64,000 nt of DNA from Xenorhabdus indica (GTDB lineage Bacteria; Pseudomonadota; Gammaproteobacteria; Enterobacterales; Enterobacteriaceae). The number at the start of each line of letters is the position of its first letter. The stretch's first letter is position 1. The notes under the pieces are model-generated. The model saw only the letters and a list, made by a program, of their open reading frames with translations. It was not told the DNA's origin and made no database searches. Both the position numbers and the translations under genes were made by a program. Below are positions 1 to 9,700 of the stretch, piece after piece. The stretch is taken from positions 1 through 64,000 of the forward strand of contig NZ_NKHP01000017.1 of NCBI RefSeq assembly GCF_014467235.1, given 5' to 3'.

Positions 1-147
1 TATATCAATCTGTTTTTCTATAAAAGCATACCAACCGAGATTGTGTATTGGACTATTTTCATAAAGTGCCTGTTCGTAAAACACATCTTCCTGAGAAGGA
101 TGAAGGCTATATACATTCGAATTCAACGCACTTTCAGGTATTCTCAT
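1..147 (-). CDS. NRPS condensation-domain protein, N-terminal fragment cut by the window edge
   Basis: Reading leftward from an ATG at 147, 49 codons stay open to base 1. The predicted residues include LHPSQEDVFYEQAL followed by NSPIHNLGWYAFIE, the pattern of the first core motif of NRPS condensation domains (a polar SQ(E/Q)DV stretch, then SPxxNxG). The domain begins within about 15 residues of the start, so the product would open with a condensation domain, as in lipopeptide-starting or stand-alone C-domain proteins. No good Shine-Dalgarno sequence precedes the ATG, so the start is uncertain. The rest of the gene, and therefore its product, lies outside the window. It points to a second peptide synthetase locus next to the fcl cluster. 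The frame and motif are read directly; the family call rests on this short stretch only. Confidence 0.55.
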   Translation of the reverse strand, partial: MRIPESALNSNVYSLHPSQEDVFYEQALYENSPIHNLGWYAFIEKQIDI

Positions 148-1386
148 AATAAATTATACGAATGCATTCCGTTCGCAAGTCACTTGCACTCTATGACACA
201 AACGAGTAGATTGCAGCTCTATACCCAACCTAAATCAATTCATGCTTTGGTATTCATGTAATCCACTATTCGAAACCTAACGCTTTTTCACCTGTTCCGG
301 CCTATATTATTACTTAATCTGGTAAGTCTCGTTATTATCTATCGTTGCATCACTACAGAGATTCTCGCAATCTTTCAGCATTCTCCTTTATACAAAAATA
401 GTTGATATTTACCAGTGTTAATGGTTAATGTTCTCCATTACTGATATGAGTTACTTTATATTTCAGTTACTCTGAATAACTATTTATACCCTTCATCTCT
501 TATTTTAATTATAACCATGATTTATTACTCACTATTAAATCAGCACAGTTATTTATCTGTATAATTTTGATTGTCATTTAGATTCAAGTCTACATTATTT
601 TTTATTTAATACAGGGTGTTTTTAATTATTACGGAGAGAGAAATAAAACAAATTATATAGTTCATAAATTACATACTAACATTTGATTTATTATTCAGAA
701 GGTATAACAGTCAGGTGAATACTGAGAGAAGGTATAATTTTCAATTAAGGAATAACTAAGATATCCATTTTAAATAAGGGAATATTTAGTGAATGTTTAT
801 TTATTCTTGAGGTAAAAAAAAATTAATTTTGGAGAAAAAACTTATACTCCATGGTTTTCAAGGTACGTCATAACGGCAAGGGAGCAAATCCCCGGAAGTG
901 ATCGATTACAAAGGTGCAATGCTGAATTGGTAGTTCAGTTCCAGTAACACAGCATTGTTAATCAGTTCAAAAATTGAATGTAGTGCTGACATATCCGCCT
1001 CTTTATAATCATTTATCTTAATGTATTTATTATCTTCCAAGCTGACAAATCATTAACATAATCTTATAACTATTTAGTACATTAATATGTTTAAAATAAT
1101 AGACAACCATCCTAATTTCATTATATTTAAAAAATAAAATATAAAAAAACATCAAGTTAATTAATTATATATTAATATGAGAAATTGATTTTTCAATCCC
1201 ACCTGTCAATTCAACAACTATGTTAATTAATTAGGATTAACTTGTTGGATTTCGTTAAGATAACTAAAAAAAGCCAACAAAAAAAATACAAAATATTCAC
1301 CAAAATTCCAGGCAGGTTCTACAAATCTAAATATACTTTAGTTAGCTATTTAGTTTTTTATAAAACCGATATGAAGGAGATATACT
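148..1386. other. AT-rich intergenic region, no gene seen
   Basis: About 1.2 kb of very AT-rich DNA between the leftward condensation-domain start and the rightward lipase gene. It should carry both divergent promoters. A 72-codon frame at 43-261 is not convincing because it overlaps the better-supported leftward frame. Stretches of TTAATTAATTA near 1158 and 1220 and many A/T runs suggest a curved, possibly silenced region, but no specific operator could be assigned. Bases 840-960 are less AT-rich, with short inverted segments (CAATGCTG / CAGCATTG), and were not recognised. Confidence 0.6.
1374..1380 (+). promoter_or_regulatory. Strong ribosome binding site of the lipase gene
   Basis: AAGGAGA lies 6 bases before the ATG at 1387. 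The context GAAGGAGATATACTATG is almost the same as the phage T7 gene 10 leader, one of the strongest known bacterial translation signals. This fixes the start codon and implies a high translation rate once transcribed. Confidence 0.85.
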
Positions 1387-2277
1387 ATGTATTCTGTAAA
1401 TGCCGCTGATAAATTCGCATCGTTAGTTCTATATGCAGCAAGTATGTATGAACAATATCCAAATGACCCGAAACCTCCCCCAGATCCACGCATAGAAAGA
1501 GATGGGTGGAAATTGACAGGTTATATTTTGGGTAACAACTTTCATTTCAAAAAAAATGCCAAAACAAATAAAAATGAATTAATGATTACCGCAACTAAAG
1601 TTATTAATGGATATATTGCTGAGAGAATAACTAACCCCGGAGAATATTTTATTGCCCTCCGAGGAACTAAAACCCTGACAGAATTTATAGAAGAGTTACA
1701 TATAAATTATATATATCCTTGGTCTGATACACCGGATCAAGCTGTTTTTGATGGCTTTTATAAACTATATAAATCTCTGAAACTTATTATTCCTTACGAT
1801 ACGGAGATTGGTTACACCCAATTCAAACTAGCAGACGCCATCGCACAATTTATCGGGACATATGGTCAATATACGATATCAGGTCACAGTCTTGGTGCTG
1901 CAATGGCAACTTACCTTATAAGAGATATCTATGATAAAGCACCTAATGGCAGGACATGCCTATTTGCCAGTCCAAAAACAGGGAATCGAGAATTTGTTAC
2001 ATATATTGATCAGCATTTTAGAGATAATGTCGTTATTAATTATGTAAATGATATAGTTCCTCGTCTTCCCTATTTTCTCGGTGAACAACTACCACATGTT
2101 AAGGAGCTTATTTCGATGGACAAAGTGACAATCCATGATTCAATCATTTGCAACCATGCCTTACTCAGTTATATTGCTTTATTAAATAGATTTCAATTTT
2201 TCAATGTCCTTGATAAATATGGTACTCCAGAAGAGAATGAAACATGGAATGATTGTCTGCAAGTCATATTCGGTTAA
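1387..2277 (+). CDS. Class 3 (lipase_3) family lipase
   Basis: A 296-residue alpha/beta hydrolase of the fungal-type lipase class 3 family, expected to hydrolyse acylglycerols or phospholipids. The nucleophile elbow GHSLGAAMA has its serine at about residue 168. The likely acid is Asp222 in NDIVPRLP, and the likely histidine is His257 in CNHALL, giving a full Ser-Asp-His triad in the usual order. An ALRGTK segment near residue 90 fits the oxyanion region of the family. No Sec signal peptide or membrane segment is seen, so it is cytoplasmic or exported by a non-Sec route. Related lipases in Photorhabdus and Xenorhabdus lie near toxin genes and may help degrade insect lipid, but that role here is inference. 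The gene stands alone, transcribed away from the left edge, and ends before a long hairpin. Confidence 0.85.
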   Translation: MYSVNAADKFASLVLYAASMYEQYPNDPKPPPDPRIERDGWKLTGYILGNNFHFKKNAKTNKNELMITATKVINGYIAERITNPGEYFIALRGTKTLTEFIEELHINYIYPWSDTPDQAVFDGFYKLYKSLKLIIPYDTEIGYTQFKLADAIAQFIGTYGQYTISGHSLGAAMATYLIRDIYDKAPNGRTCLFASPKTGNREFVTYIDQHFRDNVVINYVNDIVPRLPYFLGEQLPHVKELISMDKVTIHDSIICNHALLSYIALLNRFQFFNVLDKYGTPEENETWNDCLQVIFG

Positions 2278-2303
2278 ATAAATCATCACAGATTATTATT
2301 CAT

Positions 2304-2353
2304 AACCCGATATATGGACACCGACTTAATTCTGGGTGTCCATATATCGGGTT
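2304..2353 (+). terminator. Long hairpin behind the lipase gene
   Basis: Two perfect 19-base arms (2304-2322 and 2335-2353, beginning AACCCGATATATGG) enclose a 12-base loop, 26 bases after the lipase stop. The T-tract after it is weak (AATTATCACTTT), so it may act as a terminator or as an mRNA-stabilising stem. The sequence is read directly; the function is inferred. Confidence 0.6.
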
Positions 2354-2395
2354 AATTATCACTTTGCTGAGACTCAGGTTCTAAGGTATTTGTTT

Positions 2396-2521
2396 CTAAT
2401 CATGGGATACTGTCACGCAGTGTAGAACACTGCCAACATGAGGAGCAGATAATAAATTATCTACCGTGCCTGATGGCTGAAATACTAACTTCATCCCTTT
2501 ATCCCCTTCACAAATATCCGC
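2396..2521 (-). pseudogene. Possible relic of an unidentified gene
   Basis: A leftward open frame with no start codon runs from 2521 to a stop at 2396. It encodes about 41 residues of ordinary composition, including EGDKGMKLVFQPSGTVDNLL, and is preceded in frame by a stop at 2522-2524. It reads like the C-terminal end of a protein, not random AT-rich DNA, but the family was not recognised. It sits in a stretch with other gene debris. A chance open frame remains possible. Confidence 0.25.
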
Positions 2522-2577
2522 TCACCAATGAAATATCCCTTTGATACATCCCATCAGCAACGAATACAAAAAATAAA

Positions 2578-2596
2578 AATGATTATCATTATCTAA
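2578..2596. promoter_or_regulatory. Fur-box-like operator
   Basis: The stretch AATGATTATCATTATCTAA matches most of the GATAATGATWATCATTATC Fur consensus (core ATGATTATCATTATC), and more NATWAT hexamers follow to 2615. It lies upstream of the EntA-like relic at 2868-3010 and would fit control of a former iron-related gene by Fur. No intact gene follows it now. Confidence 0.5.
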
Positions 2597-2867
2597 TGAT
2601 ATTAATAATGATTATTCTTTGCAGTATCATCAAATTTATTTTATTAATCGTAACCACTGGCTAACAGAATTAATGGAGCATTATCAGGAGTAACGTGGCA
2701 GGAGGCCTTCACTATTCAGCTTAGTCATAATGATGTCGTCTTAATTATCAATTTGATTTTTAAAAAATTATCTTAAAACATCTATATTGCTATATTGAGA
2801 GATGAAATCCATGGTACTGCCTATCAAGAATAAGACATTGAAAACCACAAAAGAACAAATATAAAGA

Positions 2868-3010
2868 ACAGGAAGTGGTATTGGTTATCACATTGCCAGC
2901 CGATTTAGTCAGGCTGGAACGGAAGGGAAGAAATTGCCGATGTAATTCTTTTTCTTGCCTCAGGTTTCGCCAGTCATATTACCTTGCAGGATATTGATAA
3001 CCGTAGAAAC
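2868..3010 (+). pseudogene. EntA-like short-chain dehydrogenase, internally deleted relic
   Basis: Two pieces of one SDR protein survive in different rightward frames. From 2868 the reading TGSGIGYHIASRFSQAG matches the N-terminal nucleotide-binding motif TGxxxGIG. From 2921 the reading EEIADVILFLASGFASHITL followed by QDI matches the C-terminal end of EntA/DhbA-type 2,3-dihydro-2,3-dihydroxybenzoate dehydrogenases (FLASxxASHITLQDI). About 170-200 central residues are missing and the frame changes at the join, so the gene is dead. A third frame downstream could hold the final NTFGHL-like tail. Together with the Fur box upstream it suggests a lost catecholate-siderophore gene. The EntA assignment rests on the C-terminal motif and could extend to other SDRs. 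Confidence 0.6.
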
Positions 3011-3071
3011 CGCCATGAAAGCAACCACCAACAGCAATACCTTTGGACATCTCACTGACCGTACAACGTAC

Positions 3072-3101
3072 AAGCGGCTGCCAAAGCAGCCACTTATTTT
3101 T
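3072..3101 (+). terminator. Rho-independent terminator
   Basis: AAGCGGCTGC (3072-3081) pairs with GCAGCCACTT (3086-3095) around a CAAA loop, with one G-U pair, and is followed by ATTTTT. The T-run is on the rightward strand, so it fits the end of the former EntA-like gene. The stem could also hinder leftward transcription leaving fclN at 3131. Confidence 0.6.
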
Positions 3102-3130
3102 AAGTATACCTACAACTTAATACCATCCAA

Positions 3131-4228
3131 TTAATACCAACGAAAAATCCGCATTCCTAATATAAAGGCGATAATCCCAATCACAACTAACGCCATTGAA
3201 GCGGGCACAACTTGTAATAGATCCCCACCTTCAATAAATACCTTGCGCATATTATCTGCCAGAATGGTTAACGGCAGGTATTCAACGATACTCACCATCC
3301 ATTGTGGAAAGTGTTTGTAACTGAAAAAGATCCCTGATACCAAAACCTGTACCAGAATCGAAACTTCCAGCAAACCATTCGCCGTCTGGGCTTTGCGGGC
3401 ACGGGATGCTACCAAAACCGCTACACCAGAGAAACAGATGTTTCCCGTGAACAACAAAAGCAAAAAGGCGTAAAACGATCCCTGTATTTCTATGCCGAAG
3501 TAAATTTCGGCAAACAGGTAAATAATCAATATTTCAACGAAGTTGATGATCAGACAAGCCAGAATGTGTGCCATCAGAAAGGTGGATTTACGCATTGGTG
3601 TGATGCACATTTGACGTGTTACCCGTGCAATGCGTTTCTCTGCCAGTGCCCAACCGACTGCGATCAGACAGGTTTCCATAATTGCCATCGCCAACAATCC
3701 CGGCACCAGGAAATCCAGATAACGTAACCCCGGTGTTTCCAATATGAAGAGGTTTTCGTCTGCCTGTTTTCCCTCCTGTTGATTGAGCAGGTAGTAAGTC
3801 AACAGTGCATTACTGTCCTGTGGATCAAGGTAGTGAACCCGCTTACCTTCTGCATTCTGTTCAATAAACATCTGGATATCACCACGTTTCAACCCCAGAA
3901 CCACAGCATCGTGATCAGGATAATATTTAATGCGATATTTCACCTTCACCAATTTATCACGTTTGATTCCATCCTGATTGATAATACCGGAGATCATGTG
4001 CTCATGTGCTGCAAGCTGCTCTCCCCATTGTTTGATCTTCTGCTGTTCTACAATTTCTGTAGGCAAGACGATACCGATATCCCTTTCCGGGATATCCTGA
4101 GATGAGAATGAAACGCCTAATAACCAAACCAGCAACAGCGGAAAACCAAATGACCAGAACAGTATTTCCGGTTCACGGAGATATTGCCGGAATTGCGTTT
4201 TCATCAGATTGATCAGTGCGCTATTCAT
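3131..4228 (-). CDS. fclN: ABC-2 type exporter permease of the fabclavine-like cluster
   Basis: A 365-residue inner-membrane permease of the ABC-2 family. One hydrophobic segment lies at about residues 23-42 (FWSFGFPLLLVWLLGVSF), then a polar region of about 130 residues expected outside the membrane, then five or so membrane segments from residue 175 to the end. This is the usual ABC-2 topology with a large first extracytoplasmic loop. Its start overlaps the end of fclM by 8 bases, so the two are translationally coupled and should form one transporter. As the last gene of the cluster it most likely exports the finished polyamine-peptide product and may give self-protection; this role is inferred from position and from homologues in zeamine and fabclavine clusters. 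The gene letter follows the published fcl order as I recall it. Confidence 0.85.
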   Translation of the reverse strand: MNSALINLMKTQFRQYLREPEILFWSFGFPLLLVWLLGVSFSSQDIPERDIGIVLPTEIVEQQKIKQWGEQLAAHEHMISGIINQDGIKRDKLVKVKYRIKYYPDHDAVVLGLKRGDIQMFIEQNAEGKRVHYLDPQDSNALLTYYLLNQQEGKQADENLFILETPGLRYLDFLVPGLLAMAIMETCLIAVGWALAEKRIARVTRQMCITPMRKSTFLMAHILACLIINFVEILIIYLFAEIYFGIEIQGSFYAFLLLLFTGNICFSGVAVLVASRARKAQTANGLLEVSILVQVLVSGIFFSYKHFPQWMVSIVEYLPLTILADNMRKVFIEGGDLLQVVPASMALVVIGIIAFILGMRIFRWY

Positions 4229-5168
4229 GGAATCTTCTCCCTGCCAGAATCATGAACAAATCATCCAATGTTTTTCTCCTGACCATAAACTCATTAATAT
4301 CTGCATTGACTTTTTTAGCAAACTCAAAAAGATAGGCTACAAAACTGGCAGAATCGTTAATCATCATACGAACCTTGTGTTTTTTCTCATCGTACTCATA
4401 ACTCAGTACCTGGCTGTGTTGACTCAATCCCTGTAAACGTTCAGGAGATGAGGTGCTCAGTTCAATCAGGTCGCCATTACAGTGCTTTTTCAACAATTCA
4501 TCCATACTGCCCTGAGCAATGATTTCCCCTTTGTTCATGATACAAATACGGTCACATAAGTATTCAGCCTCTTCCATGTAATGGGTTGTCAGAAGCATTG
4601 TTGACTGTTTTTCCCGGTTAAGTTTGCGCAGAATATCCCAGGTATCATGGCGGAAACGTGGATCAAGCCCGGTTGTAGGCTCATCCAGTATCAGGATTTC
4701 CGGCTCATTCATAATGGCAACACCCAGTGCCAGTCGCTGACGCTGTCCCCCCGATAACCCCTCCACATAGGTTTTGTGTTTTTCCGTCAACTCAACCAAC
4801 TCCATAACATCCTGTACTCGTTTACGTGAACAGCCATAGAAGCTACCGAACAGGGTCAGAACTTCTTCCACTTTCAGTTTATTGATAAACAATGTTTCCT
4901 GTAAGACACCACTGAGACGCTGACGCAGGTAATGCGCGTCATGCTGCCATGTTTTTCCCAATACCCGTACAGAGCCTGAGTCCGGTTTTTTCAGGCCTTC
5001 CAGTATTTCAACCAGTGTCGTTTTTCCCGCACCATTCGGACCAAGCAGGCCAATAAACTCCCCACGATACACATCCAGAGAAATACCTTTCAGTGCCTGA
5101 TAATCTTTGAAGTGTTTTTTGACTTGGTTAAACTCAATCACTTTCTCTTCTTGATTCTGAATACCCAT
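4221..5168 (-). CDS. fclM: ABC transporter ATP-binding subunit of the cluster
   Basis: A 315-residue cytoplasmic ATPase that powers the FclN permease. The Walker A motif GPNGAGKTT is at about residue 43, the signature LSGGQRQRL at about 140, and Walker B ILILDEPTTGLDP with the catalytic Glu at about 160. An H-loop follows in LLTTHYMEEAEYL. About 80 residues beyond the nucleotide-binding core form the C-terminal extension common in drug and polyketide exporters of the DrrA/NatA type. It starts 10 bases after fclL and overlaps fclN, so it belongs to the same transcript. Export of the cluster product is the likely job; the substrate is inferred from context. Confidence 0.9.
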   Translation of the reverse strand: MGIQNQEEKVIEFNQVKKHFKDYQALKGISLDVYRGEFIGLLGPNGAGKTTLVEILEGLKKPDSGSVRVLGKTWQHDAHYLRQRLSGVLQETLFINKLKVEEVLTLFGSFYGCSRKRVQDVMELVELTEKHKTYVEGLSGGQRQRLALGVAIMNEPEILILDEPTTGLDPRFRHDTWDILRKLNREKQSTMLLTTHYMEEAEYLCDRICIMNKGEIIAQGSMDELLKKHCNGDLIELSTSSPERLQGLSQHSQVLSYEYDEKKHKVRMMINDSASFVAYLFEFAKKVNADINEFMVRRKTLDDLFMILAGRRFHE

Positions 5169-5178
5169 TCTCTGTATC

Positions 5179-6765
5179 TCATATGGTGATAAATTGGGAA
5201 AGGGAGGATAGTTTCGCTTTCAGTAACCCGGTAAAACGTGTGATCCCATTTTGATTGAAACAGCAGCAATTGATTTGCATGATTGGTTTCCCATCTTCAG
5301 AGAGTGTGACGTAAATATTGATGGAATCATTTTCCCATCCGGTGGATATTGATTGACTGGATAAGGTTTGTTGTTCCCGATGTTCACTTTTCCAATAGCC
5401 ACTCAGATGCAATCCACCCGGTTTGTTATCAGCTACCGTAGATTTGAATGCATCCTGCAATATATTGATGTTAATCGTTGGTTGCGAAATTTCCACACTG
5501 TGTTTGTTTCGGCGGATGATGGACTGCGGCGGTCTCGGCTCCATAAACAGAAAATCAGCCAAAAAGCTTGGGTAAAGTTGAGCACGCCGGAATATTTTGC
5601 TGTAGAGCCAGCTACCTGTTCGGATTGCCAGAGAATACAGCCGGGGACTGTTGTGCCAACGCTGCTTAGCCATAACACCAACAGGCAGGCTCCACGGGCA
5701 TTCTATATGATCATAAGCACACAAAATATTTTCCCTGACTTGTTCCAGCAAGGCGACGGTTGCCGCCCCCTGTTCTGTTGCTTTAGCGATGATCCTGTCC
5801 ATGTTGATAGGCACCGGCATGACACGCAACATGGGTGCCATCAGCGTCTCACTTCCGGGCTGTTCCCGGCCTTCCAGCACCGAATTGAGAGAGAAACGTG
5901 ACTGCCCTGTCATTTCATGGACAACCTCAGCAACCAATGTCAGAAAGGCCATCTGTAACGTTGCCTTGTGCTGTTTCGCCAGAATATTCAACAATGCGTA
6001 ACTATCATCGGGAAACGGCAGGTAGAACTCGTGATCGATAAAGTTCTCCTGATTGAGGTCACGGGCGGGGAAACGCGCATAGGAATATCCCATCAAATGA
6101 CGCCGCCAGAAAGCCAGATCCTGTAGCCCCTGACGCTGATGGATTTCCCGCTCATAGCGTACCCATTCATCAATCTGCATCTGATTTGCCATGCTTTTAT
6201 CTGTACGTAACGGATTTTTCTTCCCCTGACACCCTTGTGCATAAAACCGCCATAGTTGTTGTTCAAACAGGTGCATGGCGCCTCCATCTGCCACAATGTG
6301 AGGAAAACATAAAAACAGCAGATGTTTTGATTCCTCCAGCCGGAAAAGCTGTGCCCGTAGATGAGGGGGGGATTTCAGGTCAAATGGTGTATTCAGGAAT
6401 TGCCGGGAATTTTTGATAATGAACTGTTCCTGCTCATCGACATCATACCCTGACAGATCCTGTAGAGGTAAGTCGAACTCCCGGACATGGCAAGTCCGCT
6501 GCATCGGTGCATAGTCCAGAATTTCCGTACGCAGGGAGATATGCGACTGAATCAGGTTATTGATGGCTTGCTCCAGCAAGTTTGTTCGCAAGTCCCCTTC
6601 AATCAAAATACCTACCTGATTGTTGGCGGTATCCCCAAGTGCAGTGGAGACAAACCAGAAGCAGAGCTGAGCATACCCCAACGGGAACCAATTCCCCTTC
6701 CCTTTATTTTTTCCAGAATGATGCGCAGTCAGAGCTGTCTCACGCTTCTGAGTATAGGCGGTCAT
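5179..6765 (-). CDS. fclL: Stand-alone condensation-domain-like protein joining peptide and polyamine
   Basis: A 528-residue protein made of a single NRPS condensation fold, without carrier or adenylation domain. The N-terminal QLCFWFVSTALG resembles core motif C1. The active-site motif at about residue 157 reads PHIVADG instead of HHxxxDG: the second, catalytic His and the Asp-Gly are kept and the first His is Pro. In fabclavine and zeamine pathways this protein is thought to transfer the peptide-polyketide from the FclK carrier to the amine of the polyamine, which replaces a thioesterase. The start overlaps the fclK stop by 4 bases and has a strong GGAGGGAAGGAA leader, so translation is coupled yet also independently strong. 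Function is from family knowledge and context. Confidence 0.85.
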   Translation of the reverse strand: MTAYTQKRETALTAHHSGKNKGKGNWFPLGYAQLCFWFVSTALGDTANNQVGILIEGDLRTNLLEQAINNLIQSHISLRTEILDYAPMQRTCHVREFDLPLQDLSGYDVDEQEQFIIKNSRQFLNTPFDLKSPPHLRAQLFRLEESKHLLFLCFPHIVADGGAMHLFEQQLWRFYAQGCQGKKNPLRTDKSMANQMQIDEWVRYEREIHQRQGLQDLAFWRRHLMGYSYARFPARDLNQENFIDHEFYLPFPDDSYALLNILAKQHKATLQMAFLTLVAEVVHEMTGQSRFSLNSVLEGREQPGSETLMAPMLRVMPVPINMDRIIAKATEQGAATVALLEQVRENILCAYDHIECPWSLPVGVMAKQRWHNSPRLYSLAIRTGSWLYSKIFRRAQLYPSFLADFLFMEPRPPQSIIRRNKHSVEISQPTININILQDAFKSTVADNKPGGLHLSGYWKSEHREQQTLSSQSISTGWENDSINIYVTLSEDGKPIMQINCCCFNQNGITRFTGLLKAKLSSLSQFITI

Positions 6766-9700
6766 TTCCTTCCCTCCGGGTTATCTGCCAGATTTTCCGT
6801 TTTCTGCCGGCTGCGCAGATTGACCTGTTCAGCTAATTGCTCAATGGTGGAGTGTTCATAAATAAAACCTACGGGAAACGTTACTTGCAGCCGTTGTTTA
6901 ATTTTTGCGATGATCTGCACAGCCATGAGCGAATGACCATTGAGTTCAAAGAAATCATCAAATACGCCTAATGGACCAATACCCATTTTTTCCTGCCAGA
7001 TATCAGCAATAATCTCTTCTGTTTGATTACGGGGCGGTTGATAATCGACACTCAATACCGGGCGGGGATACAATTTCTGTTCATTTGTTTTCTGGGTAAC
7101 GCTCTTCTGAGTAGAAGACTTCTGTGTGGAAGCCGCGTCACTTTGCCATGAGCTTGTCTTCACCACATTTGGATCTTGCCCTGCCGCAGTATTCTCTTCT
7201 GAGCCGTGGTCAATATCCGGCAACGGTAAGCCACGGGTAGAAATGGCGTAAACACTATCACCATGTGCCAATAGTGACTCCAGTAATTGGCAACCCTCTT
7301 CCGGCAGGATACCGTGTTTAATGCTTTCCTGTTCCTCATCATCCTGATACCACTGGCGCAAGCTATCTACCGCCATTCCGACTTCACGCCATGAATCCCA
7401 ACCAATGGCAAGGTAACGGGTATGATTTTTCTTGCCTGAGTTTTCCTTGCTTAAACAGCGTTGATGGCGTGACAAGGCATAAGCATCTTCAAAGGCATTC
7501 GCGGCACAATAAGCGACTTGTCCCATTGATCCCACGGTAGAGGCCAACGATGAGCACAGGACGAAGAAGTCCAACGGTTGACGTTTAAACCAGTTATCCA
7601 ATACTTGTGTTCCCACTACTTTTGATTGGAAAACCTGAAGCGAATCTTCGAGTCGGCGGTTTTGAATCAGTCCACCGTCTGCGATACCGGCACAGTGGAA
7701 AATGCCGTGGATCTGTCCATGCTGGAGTACAACATCTGTTAGTGCTTTACCAACTCTGGCCGCATCCGCTAAATCGGCTGCAATGACAGAAACAGAAGCC
7801 CCCATCTGTTGTAACTGCTGCAATAAACGGATATGACGTGACCGTTTATTGTCGGCATCATGATTTTTCAGCCAATCTGACCACGCATTTTCGGGTGGCA
7901 ATTCACTGCGGCTAATGAAAATTAAATGAGGCTGATAACGGCTCGCCAGATGAGTCGCTATCGTGGCGCCAATACCACCAAATCCCCCAGTGATCAGGTA
8001 ATGGCCTCCCTGTCTGAATAATGGTGGCGACGCAACCGGCAGTGTGACAGTTTCAATCAACGGGACATAACGATGTCTGCCACGGAGTGCTACGATATTG
8101 TCTTGTTCGTTCTGCTGCTCTGTATTCTGCCCTTCCGGTTGTCTAAGGATCTCCGCCAGTAATGTTGACATTATCGCGTTGGAGTGAATGGGATTGAGTA
8201 AAGGCAGTGACCATCGGGTAGCGGGCAGTGCAATGTCAATACTCTTACACTGTACCTGCTCAAATTCTTTTGGGATCACACGACAAGGGCCAATGAGCAA
8301 CGCTTTGGCAGGATCATTACAATCATGTTCGGTAATAACATGCAGCCGATTAGAGAGAATGTTTATTCTTAATGGGCTGGATGGGCTGGTTCTTAAAGCA
8401 TCTGTTTTTAAGACATCTGTTTCTAAGATATCGGCTTGCAGTCCATCCTTTGTTTCCATTCCATCGGTTGAGAAGCTATCGGTTAAGAAGCTATCCGATG
8501 AAACGCTATCCACCGCAAATTGCCGGGCAATATGCAGTAAGGATTCATAATTTGTGAACGCTGTTTTCAATGCAATGGAGGGCGAACGGGTTATCGACCA
8601 GGCATGAATAATGTTATTCACCCGTACTTTCTGCTGCTTAAGCAAATCTGCCAGAGCCTGATAGTCTTCACTGTGCTGCGGATTAATCGTTACCTGACGG
8701 GAAGTGGTATCGGTATGGAAATGCTTGCCCTGTATCACCCGCCAGACTTCCCCCCCCAATTGTGTCAGTGCCGTCGTTAACCGCTTTCCTATCCCGGCCC
8801 GATCCATAAAAATCAGGAAAACCTGACCGTTCAAACTGACATGATCCAGCACTGGTACGGTCATCTGTTTCCAGCGAACCTGATGGCTCCACTGTTCCAG
8901 TGGTAGTCGTCCATTAGCCGGTACAGATTGGTCGGCATGAAGAGGGTTACGATATGAATCATCATCAACCAATGTATCCAGACTGTAACGCTGATGCTGG
9001 AATACGTATCCGGGCAGAGGAAGGCGATGCCGCTTCTGTTGCCGATAAAACGCGGCCCAATCTACAGATATCCCCTGCTGCCACAACTGTCCCAATATAT
9101 TCAATAAATACTGCCGATCCTGAATATCTTGTTTGATCCCACGTGTACTGCTGAGCACTCGTTGATATGCCGATATCCCCGTACTCTGTATTTTTGCCAG
9201 TCCGGCCAAAGTGCTGCCCGGCCCGACTTCTAATAAGACCGGTGTTTTTGGCGATGAAGATTTTTGAGACTGAACTTTTGCAGGTGCCATTTGTTGGGAC
9301 AACAAGCACGCAATACCTTGACTGAATGAGACCGGCTCACGTAACTGACGAACCCAATAATCGGGAGATGTTGCTTGTTCAGCCGTGATCCATGTTCCTG
9401 TTACACAAGAGATAAATGGCAATCTGGGCGCTGATAATGATACGCCATCAAATGCCTGCCTGAACGGCTCCAGACAACCATCCATCATGGCACTGTGGAA
9501 AGCATGGGAAGTATGCAGCGCCCTGACTTCAATGCTATTTTCAGTTTCTTCCGCAAGACGGCCTTCCAGCGCTAATATGGCGTCAGTTTCACCGGATACG
9601 ACACAAAGCTCAGGGGCATTATAAGCGGACAGTGTTACGCCTTCACTGAGATAGCCTTGTAATGTTTTTGCATCAAGCCCCACCGCTAACATTTTACCGG

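Larger units (their letters stand above)
2278..3130. other. Decayed intergenic region downstream of the lipase and of fclN
   Basis: This 850-bp stretch between convergent lipase and fclN genes holds no intact gene. It contains the lipase hairpin, a leftward relic frame, a Fur-box-like site, an SDR relic and a rightward terminator, each listed separately. Bases 2640-2860 show nothing recognisable. Confidence 0.6.

Noticed and set aside
43..261. 72-codon rightward frame near the left edge
   Set aside because: It overlaps the leftward frame with condensation-domain motifs, which is the more credible coding reading.
840..960. Possible tRNA or insertion-sequence remnant
   Set aside because: No cloverleaf, CCA end, terminal inverted repeat or transposase frame could be found.
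5368..5901. 177-codon rightward frame inside fclL
   Set aside because: It lies antisense to a well-supported condensation-domain gene, has no motif and no good start signal.
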